Origin: Lytechinus pictus
Lineage: Eukaryota > Echinodermata > Echinoidea > Temnopleuroida > Toxopneustidae
Direction: 5' to 3'
NCBI RefSeq assembly: GCF_037042905.1
Contig: NC_087253.1
Location: 14,689,501-14,753,500 of the forward strand
DNA length: 64,000 bases
A model generated the notes under the pieces. That model was given only the letters and a program-made list of their open reading frames with translations, had not been told where the DNA came from and did not search any database. Shown here one piece after another: positions 12,701-23,598 of this stretch (position 1 is its first letter; each line of letters starts with the position of its first letter). A program made the position numbers and the translations under genes.

Positions 12701-15700
12701 TGAATATTTTGTTGTTTCATTGAACCAATTTTTATTCATTTTTTTTTTGCAAAATGAAAAAAAAAACGAATATGAATCTGAAATTTGATTATTTTCAAGC
12801 TGTGCTTCTTGCAGGCCTTATGTACATAGTATATCATATTCAAATCATATGCAAATTTATGTACTTTATGAATTGTAAATCCCTACATATACATGTACTG
12901 TATGTAGCATGATTACTATAGATCATGATAATGTCATTCTTTTATGTAATATCTTATAGAAAATTAAATAAAGATTCATTTAAATTTGGAGCTGAATACA
13001 GAGGCTTAAGCCTGCATTCAGAAGCATCCATTTAAGTATCCATATTAGTAACATGTATTTCTTAAAAACTATAAATTCCTCTTTGTACATATACATGTCT
13101 ATGTATTAATTTTTCATTGTAGAAATTTGTAAAATCAACACATTTCTCCTCTTTTTATTTTTGTCAGTGGCTCAGTTTCCCCATCAACCAAGACTTCTCA
13201 TGTGATAGTCCCAAGTGTTCAGCTGGTATGTAAAAAATATTTTAAAATCTTTTTATCCCTTGTTCTTTTTCTGCTTTCTTCTTTTTCATTTTCCTGGGGC
13301 CGAACGCAGAAAGAGATGCAATCAAACTCAACTCTGAAAATTACACCCTGTCTTACAAAGAGTTACGATTGATCTTATCAACCTCATCTGTATGGAAATC
13401 CATCAGTGTCATAATTTTTTTTACAGGAATTTTGCACAATGTCTTAGTTGTAAACAAAGAGCAGCACACTGAATTTTCAAGGAAACAATGAATGTATGAA
13501 TATACATCAGATCTACAAAATGTTTTGAACAGACATGGATTTTAGAAGTTGACATTGCTTGCTTTCCATACATAGTTATGATTAATCGGATCAATTGCAA
13601 CTCTTCGTAAGACGGAATCTTCAAAAGCGGTTTTATGACATTTGCTCCAGCGACGATTGCTCCGATGGAAAGTATGCACGTTATAAAGCTACATGTAAAC
13701 ATAAAACCTAACCTCCAAAACCAAATAAACCCTAATCCTCAGCTTTTTACATTATTCTGAACCAAAAACTGTATTGCAATTCTAACTCTAACCCTCTGCC
13801 CTCTGAGATATTAAGACCGGAGAAAATGTTGTGTCACCTCAAAAGTGTGCATTCTGGACTTACATGTACGCTTGATTTTATTGAGTTGTGTTTAAACACA
13901 ACTCTTTCTGCAACAGTCCCCTGATTTTTGTACTCTTTCACTTTTTTTTTCCTTTATAACTCTCCTTAAAGGTCAAGTCCACTTCAGAAAAATGTTGATT
14001 TGAATCAATAGAGAAAAATCAGACAAGCATAGTGGTGACAATTTCATAAAAATTGGATGTAAATTATTAAGTTATGACATTTTAAAGTTTCGCTTATTTT
14101 TCACAAAATAGTCATTTGCACAATTTAGTCACATGCAATCAATGATGTCACTCACTATTTCTTTTGTTTTTCATTGTTTAAATTATACAATATTTCCATT
14201 TTTACAGAGTTGACAATAAGGACCGACTCGACTGAACCAAAAAAATGTTAAACAATGATAATTCCCCATGTTCAGGGAGAAATAAAACTTTGTTTCACAG
14301 GATAATGAGGAGAAAATTCAAATATTTCATATAATAAAATACAAAAGAAATAGTAAGTGATGACTTCATCAGTTCCCTCATTTGCATACTGACCGGGATG
14401 TGCATATAACTGTTTTGTCAAATCAGGCGAAACTTCATAACTTTCTTATTTTACCACCGATTTTGATGAAATTTTCAGTGTTATGCTCATTGGATTTTTC
14501 TCTTTTTTTTCAAATCAACTTTTTGTTGGGGTGGACTTGTCCTTTAAATTCTCCTACTCTTGCAGGACTACATGTATATGTACATGTATGTTTACTATAC
14601 AGGGAACTTTAATACAAAGTGTGGTGATTGCATGATTTTGCAATTGATTTTCATGACTGATTGTACGTATACATGTACAGATAGTGGTCAATGCATTAAT
14701 TAAAAAAATGGTAGGATCATTGAGCACTATTGAATCTTTGTTCCTCGACCCAGTGTTCATTTTTCCTTTCTTCTTATTTTCAATAATCTGTCTCCTCCCT
14801 GGATCCCATATCCTCTCTGTTTCTCCTTTTTGTTCCTTCTGTGAAAAATCATCCCTCCCAATTCTCTTTCTGTCACTTCCACTTCTTCTTCTTCTGCTTC
14901 TTCTTCTTCTCCTCCTCCTTCTCCTTCTTCTTCTTCTTCTTCTTCTCTGTTGTCTTCTTTTCATCATATTCATCTCATCCTTGTTCTCTTTCTCCTTCCC
15001 ATTTCCCCTTCTTCTTGTCTTCATCTACTTCTTGTCCTTCAACTTCTTCTTTTTCTCCTCTTCTCTCTGTTCTTCTTCCTCTTCTCCATCATCTTCTCCA
15101 TTCCCTTTTCCTTTTCTCTTGTTCTCTCACCTTCTGTCATTCCATTACCAAACATCTGTGTAAAATCAGACTAGTGTCTCTCACTTGTAGTTGTACTGAT
15201 ATTTTTTTCCATGGAGAATTGTGCCTGATTCTGGAATGCTTGAAATGTTAACCTTCCTATTATAAACCATACAGATTCAATTATTTCCAATGGGGTATGT
15301 TTCACAGTAGGTCAGGATTAAGGTCAGTCTGCAAGCCAGACAGGTTTGACTTTCAGTTTGACACTTACAACTCCCCTTTCTCTCCTCTTAAAGCCAACCC
15401 TTTGGCCCATATTCTGAAGTCAGGTTTAACTTTATAGACCACAGTCTAACTCTGTGCTAAAATTATGGGGAGCCAAAAGTTCAAAAATTCTGTTTATATT
15501 GTATATTTCTTATGTTTACTATTGTTTGTTTCATTTGCTTCTATAGATAATGAAGAAAAATACTTCAGTTATCATTCCCAAACAATTATGAGCAATTTGG
15601 GTGTCATATGAGTTACTATATTGAATGTGTACCGTAAAGAGGGATTTGTGCTCCAATTGGCTCTCCATAGTTAAACCACAACTTTAACCAGGGTTTAATT

Positions 15701-18700
15701 TAAACCCAAGTTCAGAATACGGGCCCTTGAGTTTTTTTTTTTTTTTTGGGGGGGGGGGGGCACTCAACTATATTGTTGTTCACACACACCCACACTCAAA
15801 ATGTTATATGGGGATTTTCTTTTGGATTAAATGTGACATCTGCATGGTACATGTATGTTCAGGGTGTAAAAACAAAACAAGAAAACACGAGGGAAAACGG
15901 GTCTTTTCAAAGACATTTTATAAAAGAAGGGTCATGTTTGATGGGTGTCACGCCATTTGCTCCTATGACATTTGCTATGGTCTTGATATCTCAGAGGGCA
16001 TAGGGTAAGAGTTAAAAAGAATTTTTAGGTTCAGAATAATGTAAAGATAAACATTATTTAGTTTGGGAGGTTAGGTTTTATGATTGGCTTTAACATGCAG
16101 ATTTTCCTATCGGAGGTATCATGTTATAATCAGAGTACCCCCCCTCCTAGGGTTGAAGGATGTACAGGTATTGGAAACCTGTGGTCGTTCATGCGTACAG
16201 CGATGTAGTTGATTACTCCCCCTTCTTTGAACCTGAATCAATTTAAAGACGAAAAGAAAGATAATTTTTTTTTTACATTTCTCTGAATCATAATCATTTA
16301 TACATGTATGTCATCATTAGATATTAAAGTAAATGAGCAAAAAAGGATCTCACTGATTTTTTTTTAAATGTGATAAATCATTAAAATATTACATGATTTA
16401 TGTGTGCACTCCTTGTTAAGTATTTTGAAGAAAAAATTTATAAATTACATTTGCATATTTTTATTTGTCTATTGTTTGATTTACTGTTTTCTCTCTTATT
16501 GCAGAAACAGACTCCCAAGTCACCCACGTAAGTTTTATCAACTCGATTTCTACCAAGAAATTATTCACAGTCAATATATTATACAAAACAATATATCTGT
16601 ATTTTATATATTTTCAAGTAATATTCAAAATTGTGGTAGCTATTTGTTAATATGCATGAAGGTAGACAATAGTAAAAAAAAATTACTTCACAAACTGTAC
16701 ACTGTGTGGTCAAAGATTCAGATTTACTTTAAAATTTGTATTGCATAATTTTTTTATTGAAGTGAGACAGTTTATTTACACCATTTATGTGAGTTTTATC
16801 TTGTGTGTATTTTGTATTTGACCAGCTTAAAAGCAAATTATAAATTGTATGTTTTTATTGTTGTTTTTAACAGGGCAATGAAGAATAATAATCTTGGAGA
16901 AAAACCACTCAATGAAGCTGAAAAGAAGGCAGAGGTAAATATTAGAGGCAGAGAACAAAAAGGAAGAAAGAAGAATTGAACTTATTAGAAAATGAGGAGG
17001 AAAAGGTTATATTAGGAGAAAAATAGGGAGAGGAAAGAAAGAGAGTGTGTTAGAGGGGGATGAAGATGATAGTGGAATGATATGAGGAGAAATAAATCTA
17101 TAGACAAAGAGAAAGAGGAAAAGAAGAACAAAAAAAAGATTCAATTCAAGATCCAATTTAATGATCATAAATGATGACTCCACCCTTACAAAAAGTTGAT
17201 TTGAATAAAAAGAGAAAAATTCTACAAGCATAACACTGTAAATTTCATCAAAATTGGATGTAAAATAAGAAAAATTTATATTGAATTTTCGCTTTTATTT
17301 TTTTTACAAAACAGATTATATATGTAAATCTCAGTGATATGCAAATTATGAGAGAGTCAATGATGTTACTCACTCCCTATTTCTTATGTTTTTTTTATTG
17401 TTTTAAATATGAAATATTTAAACTTGTTCCTGATTGTCATGTGGAACAAGGTTTTATTCCTCCCTGAAAATGTTTTGTTGTTCAATCAAAAAGGTCCATA
17501 TTGTCAAATCTGTAATAATTGAAATATTGTATAATTCCAACAATAAAAAATTAAAAAAAATAGTGAGTGAGGGACATCATCGATTCTCTCACTTGCATAT
17601 CATTGAGTTGTTCATATATCTGTTTTGTGAAATGTAAAGAAAATTTGAAAATGTCAGAACTTTCTTCTGTTACATCCGATTTTGATGAAATTCTTAGTGT
17701 TATGCTCTATTCATATTTGATTTTTCTCTATTGATTCAAATCAACTTTTTTCTGGGGTTGACTTAACCCTTAAAGTAATATTCGAGAGTGTGTTTGTATT
17801 TTATGTGAAGCATTTAAAACCCAATGACCAATTTACTGGCATATTTGCCATTTTGTTACTTATGATATTTTGAAAATGTTTATTGGACAGGAGTTGCGTC
17901 AAAAGAGGGAGCAGGAGCGTATCGAGGCTGAGCAACGCGCAAAGGAGGAAATAAAGACTTCTATATCGCTGGACCTAGATAAGAAGGTTTGTTTTCTTGC
18001 TAGAATTATCATGTTGGTGTATAGGTATGGAAACTACTGTCAGTATACATAAAAATTGTAAATAATTCTGCCCTTGCTAATTTCTTCTGTACAGAAAATA
18101 TTTAAATGCATTTCTATTGTGTATTTCTAATAGGGGCGGGGGGGGGGGATGTTTCATGATTTTACTGAAATTTTCAAATCCTTGATGGGCTTAGGCACTG
18201 ACCTCTAACTGTTACTATGGTAACTGTAGGAGAATGTCGACTTGTCATTGCTGACAACTTTTATGAAATGGTCCCCAGATCTGGGGCCCGTTTCATAAAG
18301 GACTTGCAACTGTTGTAATTTTGCCATTATGGCAACTACCAGGGAAACCTTGATTCTGATTGGCTGCTGAGCCCTGTTACCATGGTAGTTACCATTGTGG
18401 CAAAGTTACAAGAGTTACAGTTCCTTTTATATGAAACGGGCCCTGAGGCAGGAAAGACCCAACCCCATAAAGATACCAGATTAATGCAGGCATTCATAGT
18501 AAAGTGAAGTAAAAAAGTTAATTTTGCTGTAATTATCTACTCATTATAAATAGATTTGTTTATAAATCTACATACCTCGTTATTGTCTTTGTTTTGAAAT
18601 ACCAAATGAAACATCAATGATATTGATAGTGGTTTAGGGTCTGCTTTGCTAAATCTTAGTATTTTTTTTATATAATTTATATAAATGTAACAATGTTGAA

Positions 18701-19250
18701 ATCATTCCATGTATTGCTAGTTTATTCAAATTTTACAATAATTAATAAATATTTACATGCTATTTTACAAATGTCTTACAGTATTTTAACTTTGATTTGA
18801 TTATGCTTGGTTTTATTTTTATGCTATATCATTAATTTATATTTTTTAGCTAGTTTGCATTCTGACAATTACTTTGTTTTATACTATGTTGATATGTCTT
18901 ACATTGTAAAGTGCATAGATGAAAATTCATATTTTATTGTTCGAAATAGACATGAAATGAAATACTCTGAAAATTTGCTTTGCCCAATTGATCGTGGGCC
19001 CGGCAGCCACTGTGCAGCGCCAGATCGACGAGGCTCTATCCCTTTAAACGCCAACAGGGTAGCAGCAACTCCCATCTTTTAACGTCTTTTGGTCTGACGC
19101 GGGTTTGAACCCCCGACCTCCCGTTTGATCAAAAAGCTGATTGTTATTGTTATGTTTTCTTTATGTTGACAGGAGGAGATACGTCGAGCTCGTGAAGAAC
19201 GTGAGCGACAGGAAATGCTAGAGGCAGAAGAGAGGAAGGCTCGGGCTGAG
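9654..19250 (+). CDS. Coiled-coil protein, first 132 residues over six exons (partial)
   Basis: Six exons join in one frame with consensus borders: 9654-9733, 13168-13225, 16505-16527, 16874-16934, 17891-17986 and 19173-19250. The product starts MSFQEEWERKKEERQRKR, then has a Ser/Thr/Pro/Lys linker (about residues 27-55) and a long, highly charged Glu/Arg/Lys stretch (about 60-132) that must form a single helix or coiled coil. The last exon ends at a gtaata donor, so the protein continues, yet no later exon is evident in the window. The first ATG in exon 1 is taken as the start, but no in-frame stop precedes it in that exon, so exon 1 could be internal. The family is not recognised. The composition is like that of cytoskeleton-binding proteins such as caldesmon or MAP7, which is a resemblance only. 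Confidence 0.75.
11162..11990. mobile_element. Palindromic MITE split by another MITE
   Basis: The left end 'ggcccttattctgaagtctg' and the inner 'ccatagttaaaccacaactt' match the intact copy at 15404-15726. Here the element is interrupted by the TTAA MITE at 11267-11830 and lacks its right terminus. The host portion is about 265 bp. Confidence 0.7.
11267..11830. mobile_element. TTAA MITE, family 1, copy A
   Basis: It has inverted ends TTAAAGGACAAGTCCACCCC and, on the other side, GGGTGGACTTGACCTTTAA, and TTAA at both borders. The 564 bp element is palindromic throughout and non-coding. TTAA targets suggest mobilisation by a piggyBac- or Kolobok-type transposase, which is an inference. Confidence 0.85.
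13168..13225 (+). CDS. Coiled-coil gene exon 2
   Basis: A pyrimidine tract ending ttgtcag precedes the exon and gtatgt follows. One base completes the codon split from exon 1, then 19 codons read GSVSPSTKTSHVIVPSVQL. The phase fits both neighbours. Confidence 0.75.
13348..13615. mobile_element. Small palindromic MITE
   Basis: The left end 'ctgtcttacaaagagttacg' pairs with the right end 'aactcttcgtaagacgg', and inner segments ('gattgatc'/'ggatcaat') pair as well. The element is about 270 bp and non-coding. Confidence 0.65.
13625..13830 (+). repeat. Dispersed repeat, copy 1
   Basis: It shares 'cataaaacctaacctcc', 'ttacattattctgaacc' and 'ccctctgagatat' in the same order with the reverse complement of 15930-16130. 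The two are inverted copies of one unnamed repeat in neighbouring introns of one gene. Confidence 0.6.
13966..14547. mobile_element. TTAA MITE, family 1, copy B
   Basis: Ends TTAAAGGTCAAGTCCAC and GTGGACTTGTCCTTTAA are inverted, with TTAA at each border. The interior matches copies A, C and D, including 'ggatgtaaattattaagttatgac' and 'cactatttcttttgt'. It is 582 bp. Confidence 0.85.
14760..15140 (+). repeat. Pyrimidine (CTT/TTC) low-complexity tract
   Basis: It is mostly C and T, with a core of CTT repeats at 14880-14945. Long Leu/Phe/Ser frames on the plus strand and Arg/Lys frames on the minus strand result from composition. Confidence 0.8.
15404..15726. mobile_element. Palindromic MITE, intact copy
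   Basis: The left end 'ggcccatattctgaagtcag' is inverted at the right end 'ttcagaatacgggcc'. The two halves are roughly complementary ('ggtttaactttat'/'actttaaccagg'). It is 323 bp and shows what the interrupted copy at 11.16 kb once was. Confidence 0.75.
15735..15762 (+). repeat. Poly-T/poly-G run
   Basis: A T run of about 15 directly followed by a G run of about 12. Similar pure G or C runs of 8-16 bases recur near 1,500, 6,115, 9,985, 18,140, 34,595, 49,190, 51,635 and 51,785. Confidence 0.75.
15930..16130 (-). repeat. Dispersed repeat, copy 2 (inverted)
   Basis: This is the reverse-oriented partner of 13625-13830, sharing 'ggaggttaggttttatg' and 'ggttcagaataatgtaa' in inverse order. It is non-coding. 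Confidence 0.6.
16505..16527 (+). CDS. Coiled-coil gene exon 3 (micro-exon)
   Basis: This 23-base exon lies between ttattgcag and gtaagt. It gives KQTPKSP plus two bases of a Thr codon finished by exon 4. Its basic, Ser/Pro content matches the linker on either side. Confidence 0.7.
16874..16934 (+). CDS. Coiled-coil gene exon 4
   Basis: It lies between tttttaacag and gtaaat. One base completes the split Thr codon, followed by 20 codons ending in EAEKKAE, where the charged helix begins. Confidence 0.75.
17173..17773. mobile_element. TTAA MITE, family 1, copy C
   Basis: The right end is 'ggttgacttaacccttaa' with TTAA at 17770-17773. The left end has decayed to 'gactccacccttacaaaaag'. The interior follows copies A, B and D. 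It lies in intron 4 of the coiled-coil gene. Confidence 0.75.
17891..17986 (+). CDS. Coiled-coil gene exon 5
   Basis: This phase-0 exon of 32 codons lies between attggacag and gtttgt. It encodes ELRQKREQERIEAEQRAKEE and then a short polar break containing SISLDLDKK. Confidence 0.8.
18284..18443. mobile_element. 160 bp palindromic MITE
   Basis: Ends 'gggcccgtttcataaaggac' and 'ttttatatgaaacgggccc' are inverted. Inner arms ('gccattatggcaactacc'/'ggtagttaccattgtggc') also pair, so the whole element is a hairpin. Confidence 0.8.
18981..19130 (-). mobile_element. tRNA-derived SINE fragment
   Basis: On the minus strand, 'ggtcgggggttcaaacccgc' is a tRNA T-arm with a pol III B box, followed by a non-tRNA body that ends near 18981. 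The A-box half is missing, so the element is 5' truncated. It sits 42 bases before the acceptor of exon 6. Confidence 0.65.
19173..19250 (+). CDS. Coiled-coil gene exon 6, last one found
   Basis: This phase-0 exon of 26 codons lies between atgttgacag and gtaata. It encodes a pure charged helix starting EEIRRAREERERQ and ending ERKARAE. No stop codon is reached. Confidence 0.8.
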
Positions 19251-20329
19251 GTAATATAATATTCCTATAGTGTATGGTGGCTTTGCTTGTGATTACAGAT
19301 TTACAGTGTGTGTCAAAAAAAGAATACACAGAGATGGGATTGTGCTTTCGAGGCTAGTGTTTTTTTATACAGGGTGTATGTAAAAGGAAAATTATTTTTA
19401 TTATTTTTTATTCGGCAAATAATACAAATATACATTTCAGTATAAACAATACAAAATCAGAAATATCAACCATTGGAACGCCAGGGACAGTAAAGTTTAA
19501 CTGAATTTCTGTGGCATAAAGCCTCCTGTCCCAATTCCAATGATTGATTTACAATATATATCATCAACTTAACAATAATAAAGTACTCGTAATATAAAGG
19601 GGTGAAAATCAAAATTTCTATGAGAAATATATTGAATTGGTGAAAATTGTACACTTTAAAGTAGATCACTAGTTCAAGAATGTAGCCGATGGGATTGCAC
19701 CGTATGTTCATGCAATAATCCTACATAGCCTTCTAGCCGTGCATTTTTGGGTGCAGGACTGTGCATTTAGAATGCAGCACTGCCAATTGGATGCGTCATG
19801 TTACCCCGAGCATGTGAAAACTTAAATGCCACTTGAAACACGGTGTCCTTCAACCAGATGGCCATGGCAAGGATTTTGATGTGCTTAGGAGCGCGTGGTG
19901 GATACATTTGATTTGGGATAAGGCATCTTGGTATTCACAATGTAATTAATGCAAAATAACTTGACAAAGTGCCTCAAGCTTGTCATACATTGGAAATACC
20001 CTCAAGTGCACTACATTGCTACTAACACACACCTGTGCATTATTTGTTTGATATTATATTGGATGGCTCAGAATGGGATACAAAAAATATTCCTTGAGTT
20101 AGGGAATATTGCATGAACCGTAGATGAGTGCAATACACATGTAAGCCGTTAATTAGTGGAATATTTTTTGTATCCTACATGTATGAAAAAAGACATCCAG
20201 TATCTTTAATTATCATTATTCATTAGACCGTGTACATATGGAAAAGTTTTGCACGTATTAATTAAGCCGAAAAAGAAATTGCATTTTTATTACACTGTCA
20301 AAATATCTGTAGATGATATATTAGTCTTT
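19251..20329. other. Non-coding; intron or intergenic
   Basis: If the coiled-coil gene continues, this is the start of its next intron. It contains an 18 bp-arm inverted repeat at 20076-20093 and 20158-20175 (ggatacaaaaaatattcc and its complement). No exon is apparent. Confidence 0.5.
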
Positions 20330-21651
20330 TGACTGATACTTTGATTATTAATTATATCTTGATAGAGTTTCTAGCAGCATGCCTCATTGATATTAAAAAG
20401 AAATAGTGCAAAGTAGTAGTTAAAGATTGATTGAATAGTGCTTAAAGTTGTTTCACTTCTACTTTACTGAAAATAGGAAAACCATCAATGTATGCCTGAA
20501 CAATACAAATAATTCTTCCCAAAGCCTTTGTATGGAACTCATTACCAATAGAAATATGTGTGGGAAAGTTTTCATTGGTATATGTTTTTAATTCTTAATT
20601 ACAGCACAATCTTTTCATGTTACAGATTTTTCACGATTTTTTTTTTTTTTGGGGGGGGACAGAATAATTCACCTGTCTTGTATTTGAATATGGGTTATTA
20701 AAAATATGTCTTGCAGTAAAAAAAAAATTCCTGAAATGACCATGTTTTTTATAAAATGTCAAATATTTCAATATATATGTACATAAATACAAAAAAATAT
20801 GATTGCAATTATATTCACAAGGACATTACACAAAAATCACAGACAATACAATAACTATCATAAAATGCATCAGGTGAAACTACTAATTTTCATGATAAAC
20901 TTTTGAAAATCAAGATAGTACAAAGGGTTGTAAAAAAATATTAAAATCTACAAAATAACCATATACATGGAAAACCATTTAAGTTCCTAATTATTTTACT
21001 TACTTTTCTTATGGAGAACATATGTACATGTTTACAAGATTTGTAATAATACTGTTTCTGAATCTGTTTTTCTTTCATTCAAATTCTTTGTATTTGTTTG
21101 TATTTATATACATCAGAATAATTATTCTTTAAGGTGGTATAAACAAGCAGTATGATTTTTCTCTAATGAAATTGAAAAATCTTGAGAGGAAGTTTTCTCT
21201 TCAAAATGAAAGAAATGGTAACCCCTGAGCTCTCTATCATATTGAATTCAGATAATTTTATCTGTCTGATACTGATAGTCATGCATGTCATATAGAGAGG
21301 TATACAGTATTCCAAGACTGGTCTTACATAGCCAATATAAACATTAACTAGATCACAATTTGAATTAACATATGCTTTTGATGTAGCATGAACAATTTAC
21401 ATTGAATTTAGTGATACCGTTATATCTGTCACTAGAGCATTCCATTATCTGAGGTATGCATTTAATTTCAGTGTGAGCAAAGTCTTCCTCTGCTCTTGCA
21501 CTATCCAAACGCATGTAACAAGAAAACTTGCGTTGACAAACATATGGTATGCTATGGAACGAACGTTTCCTGGTCAGTCAATTAAATTGTTGATGATACC
21601 AAAGTTTAGTAACCCTCATGTTGGATTCATGTTCATTTATTTGTAAAGTAT
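20330..21651. repeat. Duplicated Ig-gene 3' flank, copy 1
   Basis: It aligns in order with 22140-23390 by shared segments such as 'tagcagcatgc', 'ttcacaaggacattacac', 'cataaaatgcat', 'gatcacaatttgaattaac' and 'tcttcctctgctcttgcac'. Each copy lies on the 3' side of a related Ig gene (the pseudogene at 21.7 kb, and gene 1). The flank was therefore duplicated with the gene. Confidence 0.75.
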
Positions 21652-22110
21652 CTACTCTCTCTTGACCATTTCATTACTCAGGTTTTGAGCTCTTATCTTT
21701 CTTAAATTTTTATACAGCATGAATGTAAGAATGACCATGATACAGTTAATTGCGCCAAGAAGCTCAACTAATATCAGGGACGGTGTAGAAAACATCTTTT
21801 TGTTTACTCTCACGTCTGGTATTCGTGGTTGATTTTTGGACAGGTGGGGGAGTAGTGTTCCAGTCTGTCATATCTGTAATTGCTTCATTCTTGACCGGAT
21901 CCCATCCACAATCCACACATTGTGATATGGTCTTTGATCAAAGGTGGAAGAACAACATTGTACGAAATGAATAGTCGTTCTTGCCAGTATGACCTGACGC
22001 AAGGCCCCACCACTTTCGACCGGTCTGTCTAAATGGGGAAGCCTTACACTATCCTGGTAACACTGAATGTGGCCGGCTATATTTCCTTTGGGAGCAGTGC
22101 AATTGAGCTA
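21652..22110 (-). pseudogene. Ig-like receptor pseudogene, 5' half lost and frameshifted
   Basis: It matches the C-terminal half of gene 1 at high identity: the second Ig domain from HCTAPKG onward, the CCSSTFDQ motif, stalk, membrane segment and tail. It stops abruptly at 22110 in the middle of domain 2, so domain 1 and the start are gone. A four-base deletion after the CCSSTFD codons (plus strand 'ggtctttgatc' against 'ggtcttggtttgatc' in gene 1) breaks the frame. It retains a tail end different from that of gene 1: the shared AQNLS is followed here by NEMVKRE and a stop, which probably shows the original ending of this subfamily. Confidence 0.85.
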
Positions 22111-22139
22111 GTAGATAGTATCATAGTCCTTTAATACTG
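22111..22139. other. Breakpoint of the Ig-gene duplication
   Basis: Homology to gene 1 ends at about 22110 and homology to the next copy of the 3' flank begins at about 22140. This short junction is therefore where the duplicated unit was cut and rejoined. Confidence 0.5.
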
Positions 22140-23390
22140 AATAGTACTGATACCTTGATAAAGTTTCTAATAGCATGCTCCATTGAAATGAATGTTAAAA
22201 AAAAATAGATAATGATTGAATTCATATTAGTTGTTTCACTTCCACTGTACTTAAAATAGGGAAATCATCAGTGTATGCTGGAACAACACAAATAATCATT
22301 CTTCTTATTAAAGGACCTTGTATAAAACTCATTACCGATACAAATACATGTGGGAAAGTCTCTATTTGTACATGCATTCAATTCTTAATTATTTTTTGAT
22401 AATTCAAATATGGTTTGAATGTCAAATATTACAATATACATGTACAAAGAACAAAATACAATTGTATTCACAAGGATATTGCACAAAAGCCACTGACAAT
22501 AAAATAAATATCATAAAATGCATTGGTGATACTACTGATATTCATGATCATGATTAACTTTTGAGAATCAACATATACAGTACATAGTGTTGTAAAAATA
22601 TATTATAATTGACAAAATAAGCATATTAAACCATTAAAAGTTCCTAATTGTTTTACTTACTTTTTACGGAGAACATATGATTTGTAATAACACTGTGTCT
22701 GGATCTGTTTTTCTTCCAATCAAATTCTTTGTATAAATTTGTTTGCATTTCATACATGAGAATAATTATTTCTTTAAGGTATATACAAGAAGTATTATTT
22801 TTCTCAAATGAAATTGCAAAATCTTGAGTGAGTTTTCATTTTAAAATGGAAGAAATGGTATTCCCTGAGCTTGAATTCAGATAATTTTATCTGTCTGATA
22901 GCCAGGCATATCATATATTAAGAGGTACATGTACACAGTATTCCAAGACTGGTTGTACATTGCCAATATAAACATTTACTAGATCACAATTTGAATTAAC
23001 ATATGCTTTTGATGTAGCATGAACAATTTTTATTACATTTATTTTAGATATATCTGTCACATGAGCATTCCATTATCTGAGGTATATGCATTTAATTTCA
23101 GTGTGAGCAAAGACTTCCTCTGCTCTTGCACTATTCAAATGCAAAACAGGAAAATTTGCTTAATTAAGAAACAGAGAGTATGCTGTATATGGTACGTTGT
23201 GTTACTCTCTTCACTAAGTTAGCGTGGATGTGTCTCCCAAGTCCCAACGAAATTTTGCTGACCCAACTAGATACATAATGATGTGATTGGGGGAAGTATT
23301 GTGGGGGTTGGCTTGAAGTGACCAAGTTACATGTATGACCATTGTATTTTGCCGATTCTAAATATCTTCTTTTTATTTTCACCATTGGTG
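22140..23390. repeat. Duplicated Ig-gene 3' flank, copy 2
   Basis: This is the partner of 20330-21651. It leads towards gene 1, but two LINE pieces (23391-27390) now separate it from the gene. Confidence 0.75.
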
Positions 23391-23598
23391 TTATGACCTG
23401 GATGGGGTTGGGAGGTTTGGGGAGGAAGACCTGTGGGTTATGGCTATTAAGTTAGCCTTTTCCATACCCAGGCAGCCTCTCCAACTCTCATCCAGGTCTT
23501 ATTTTCTATATCATGTACAAGTTTGATTGATACTGTCTCTGATCTGTTTGTACTCTTATTTTTTTGAATGCCAAATAAAATAATAATAATAATAATTC
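23391..23598 (+). mobile_element. 3' end of a non-LTR retrotransposon
   Basis: About 200 bp of non-coding sequence end with 'tgccaaataaaa' followed by AAT repeats, a typical LINE 3' tail. No coding part remains. The 3.7 kb LINE begins immediately after it. Confidence 0.5.

Larger units (their letters stand above)
9734..13167 (+). other. Intron 1 of the coiled-coil gene
   Basis: It holds a poly-G run at 9981-10003, many TACATGTA palindromes, nested MITEs at 11.16-11.99 kb and no other exon I can support. Confidence 0.55.

Noticed and set aside
14554..15251. Frames of 130-160 codons at the CT-rich tract, both strands
   Set aside because: The content is low-complexity Leu/Phe/Ser or Arg runs over a CTT microsatellite.
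19101..19130. A tRNA gene
   Set aside because: Only a T-arm-like half exists; the A box, anticodon arm and acceptor stem are missing. It fits a truncated SINE.
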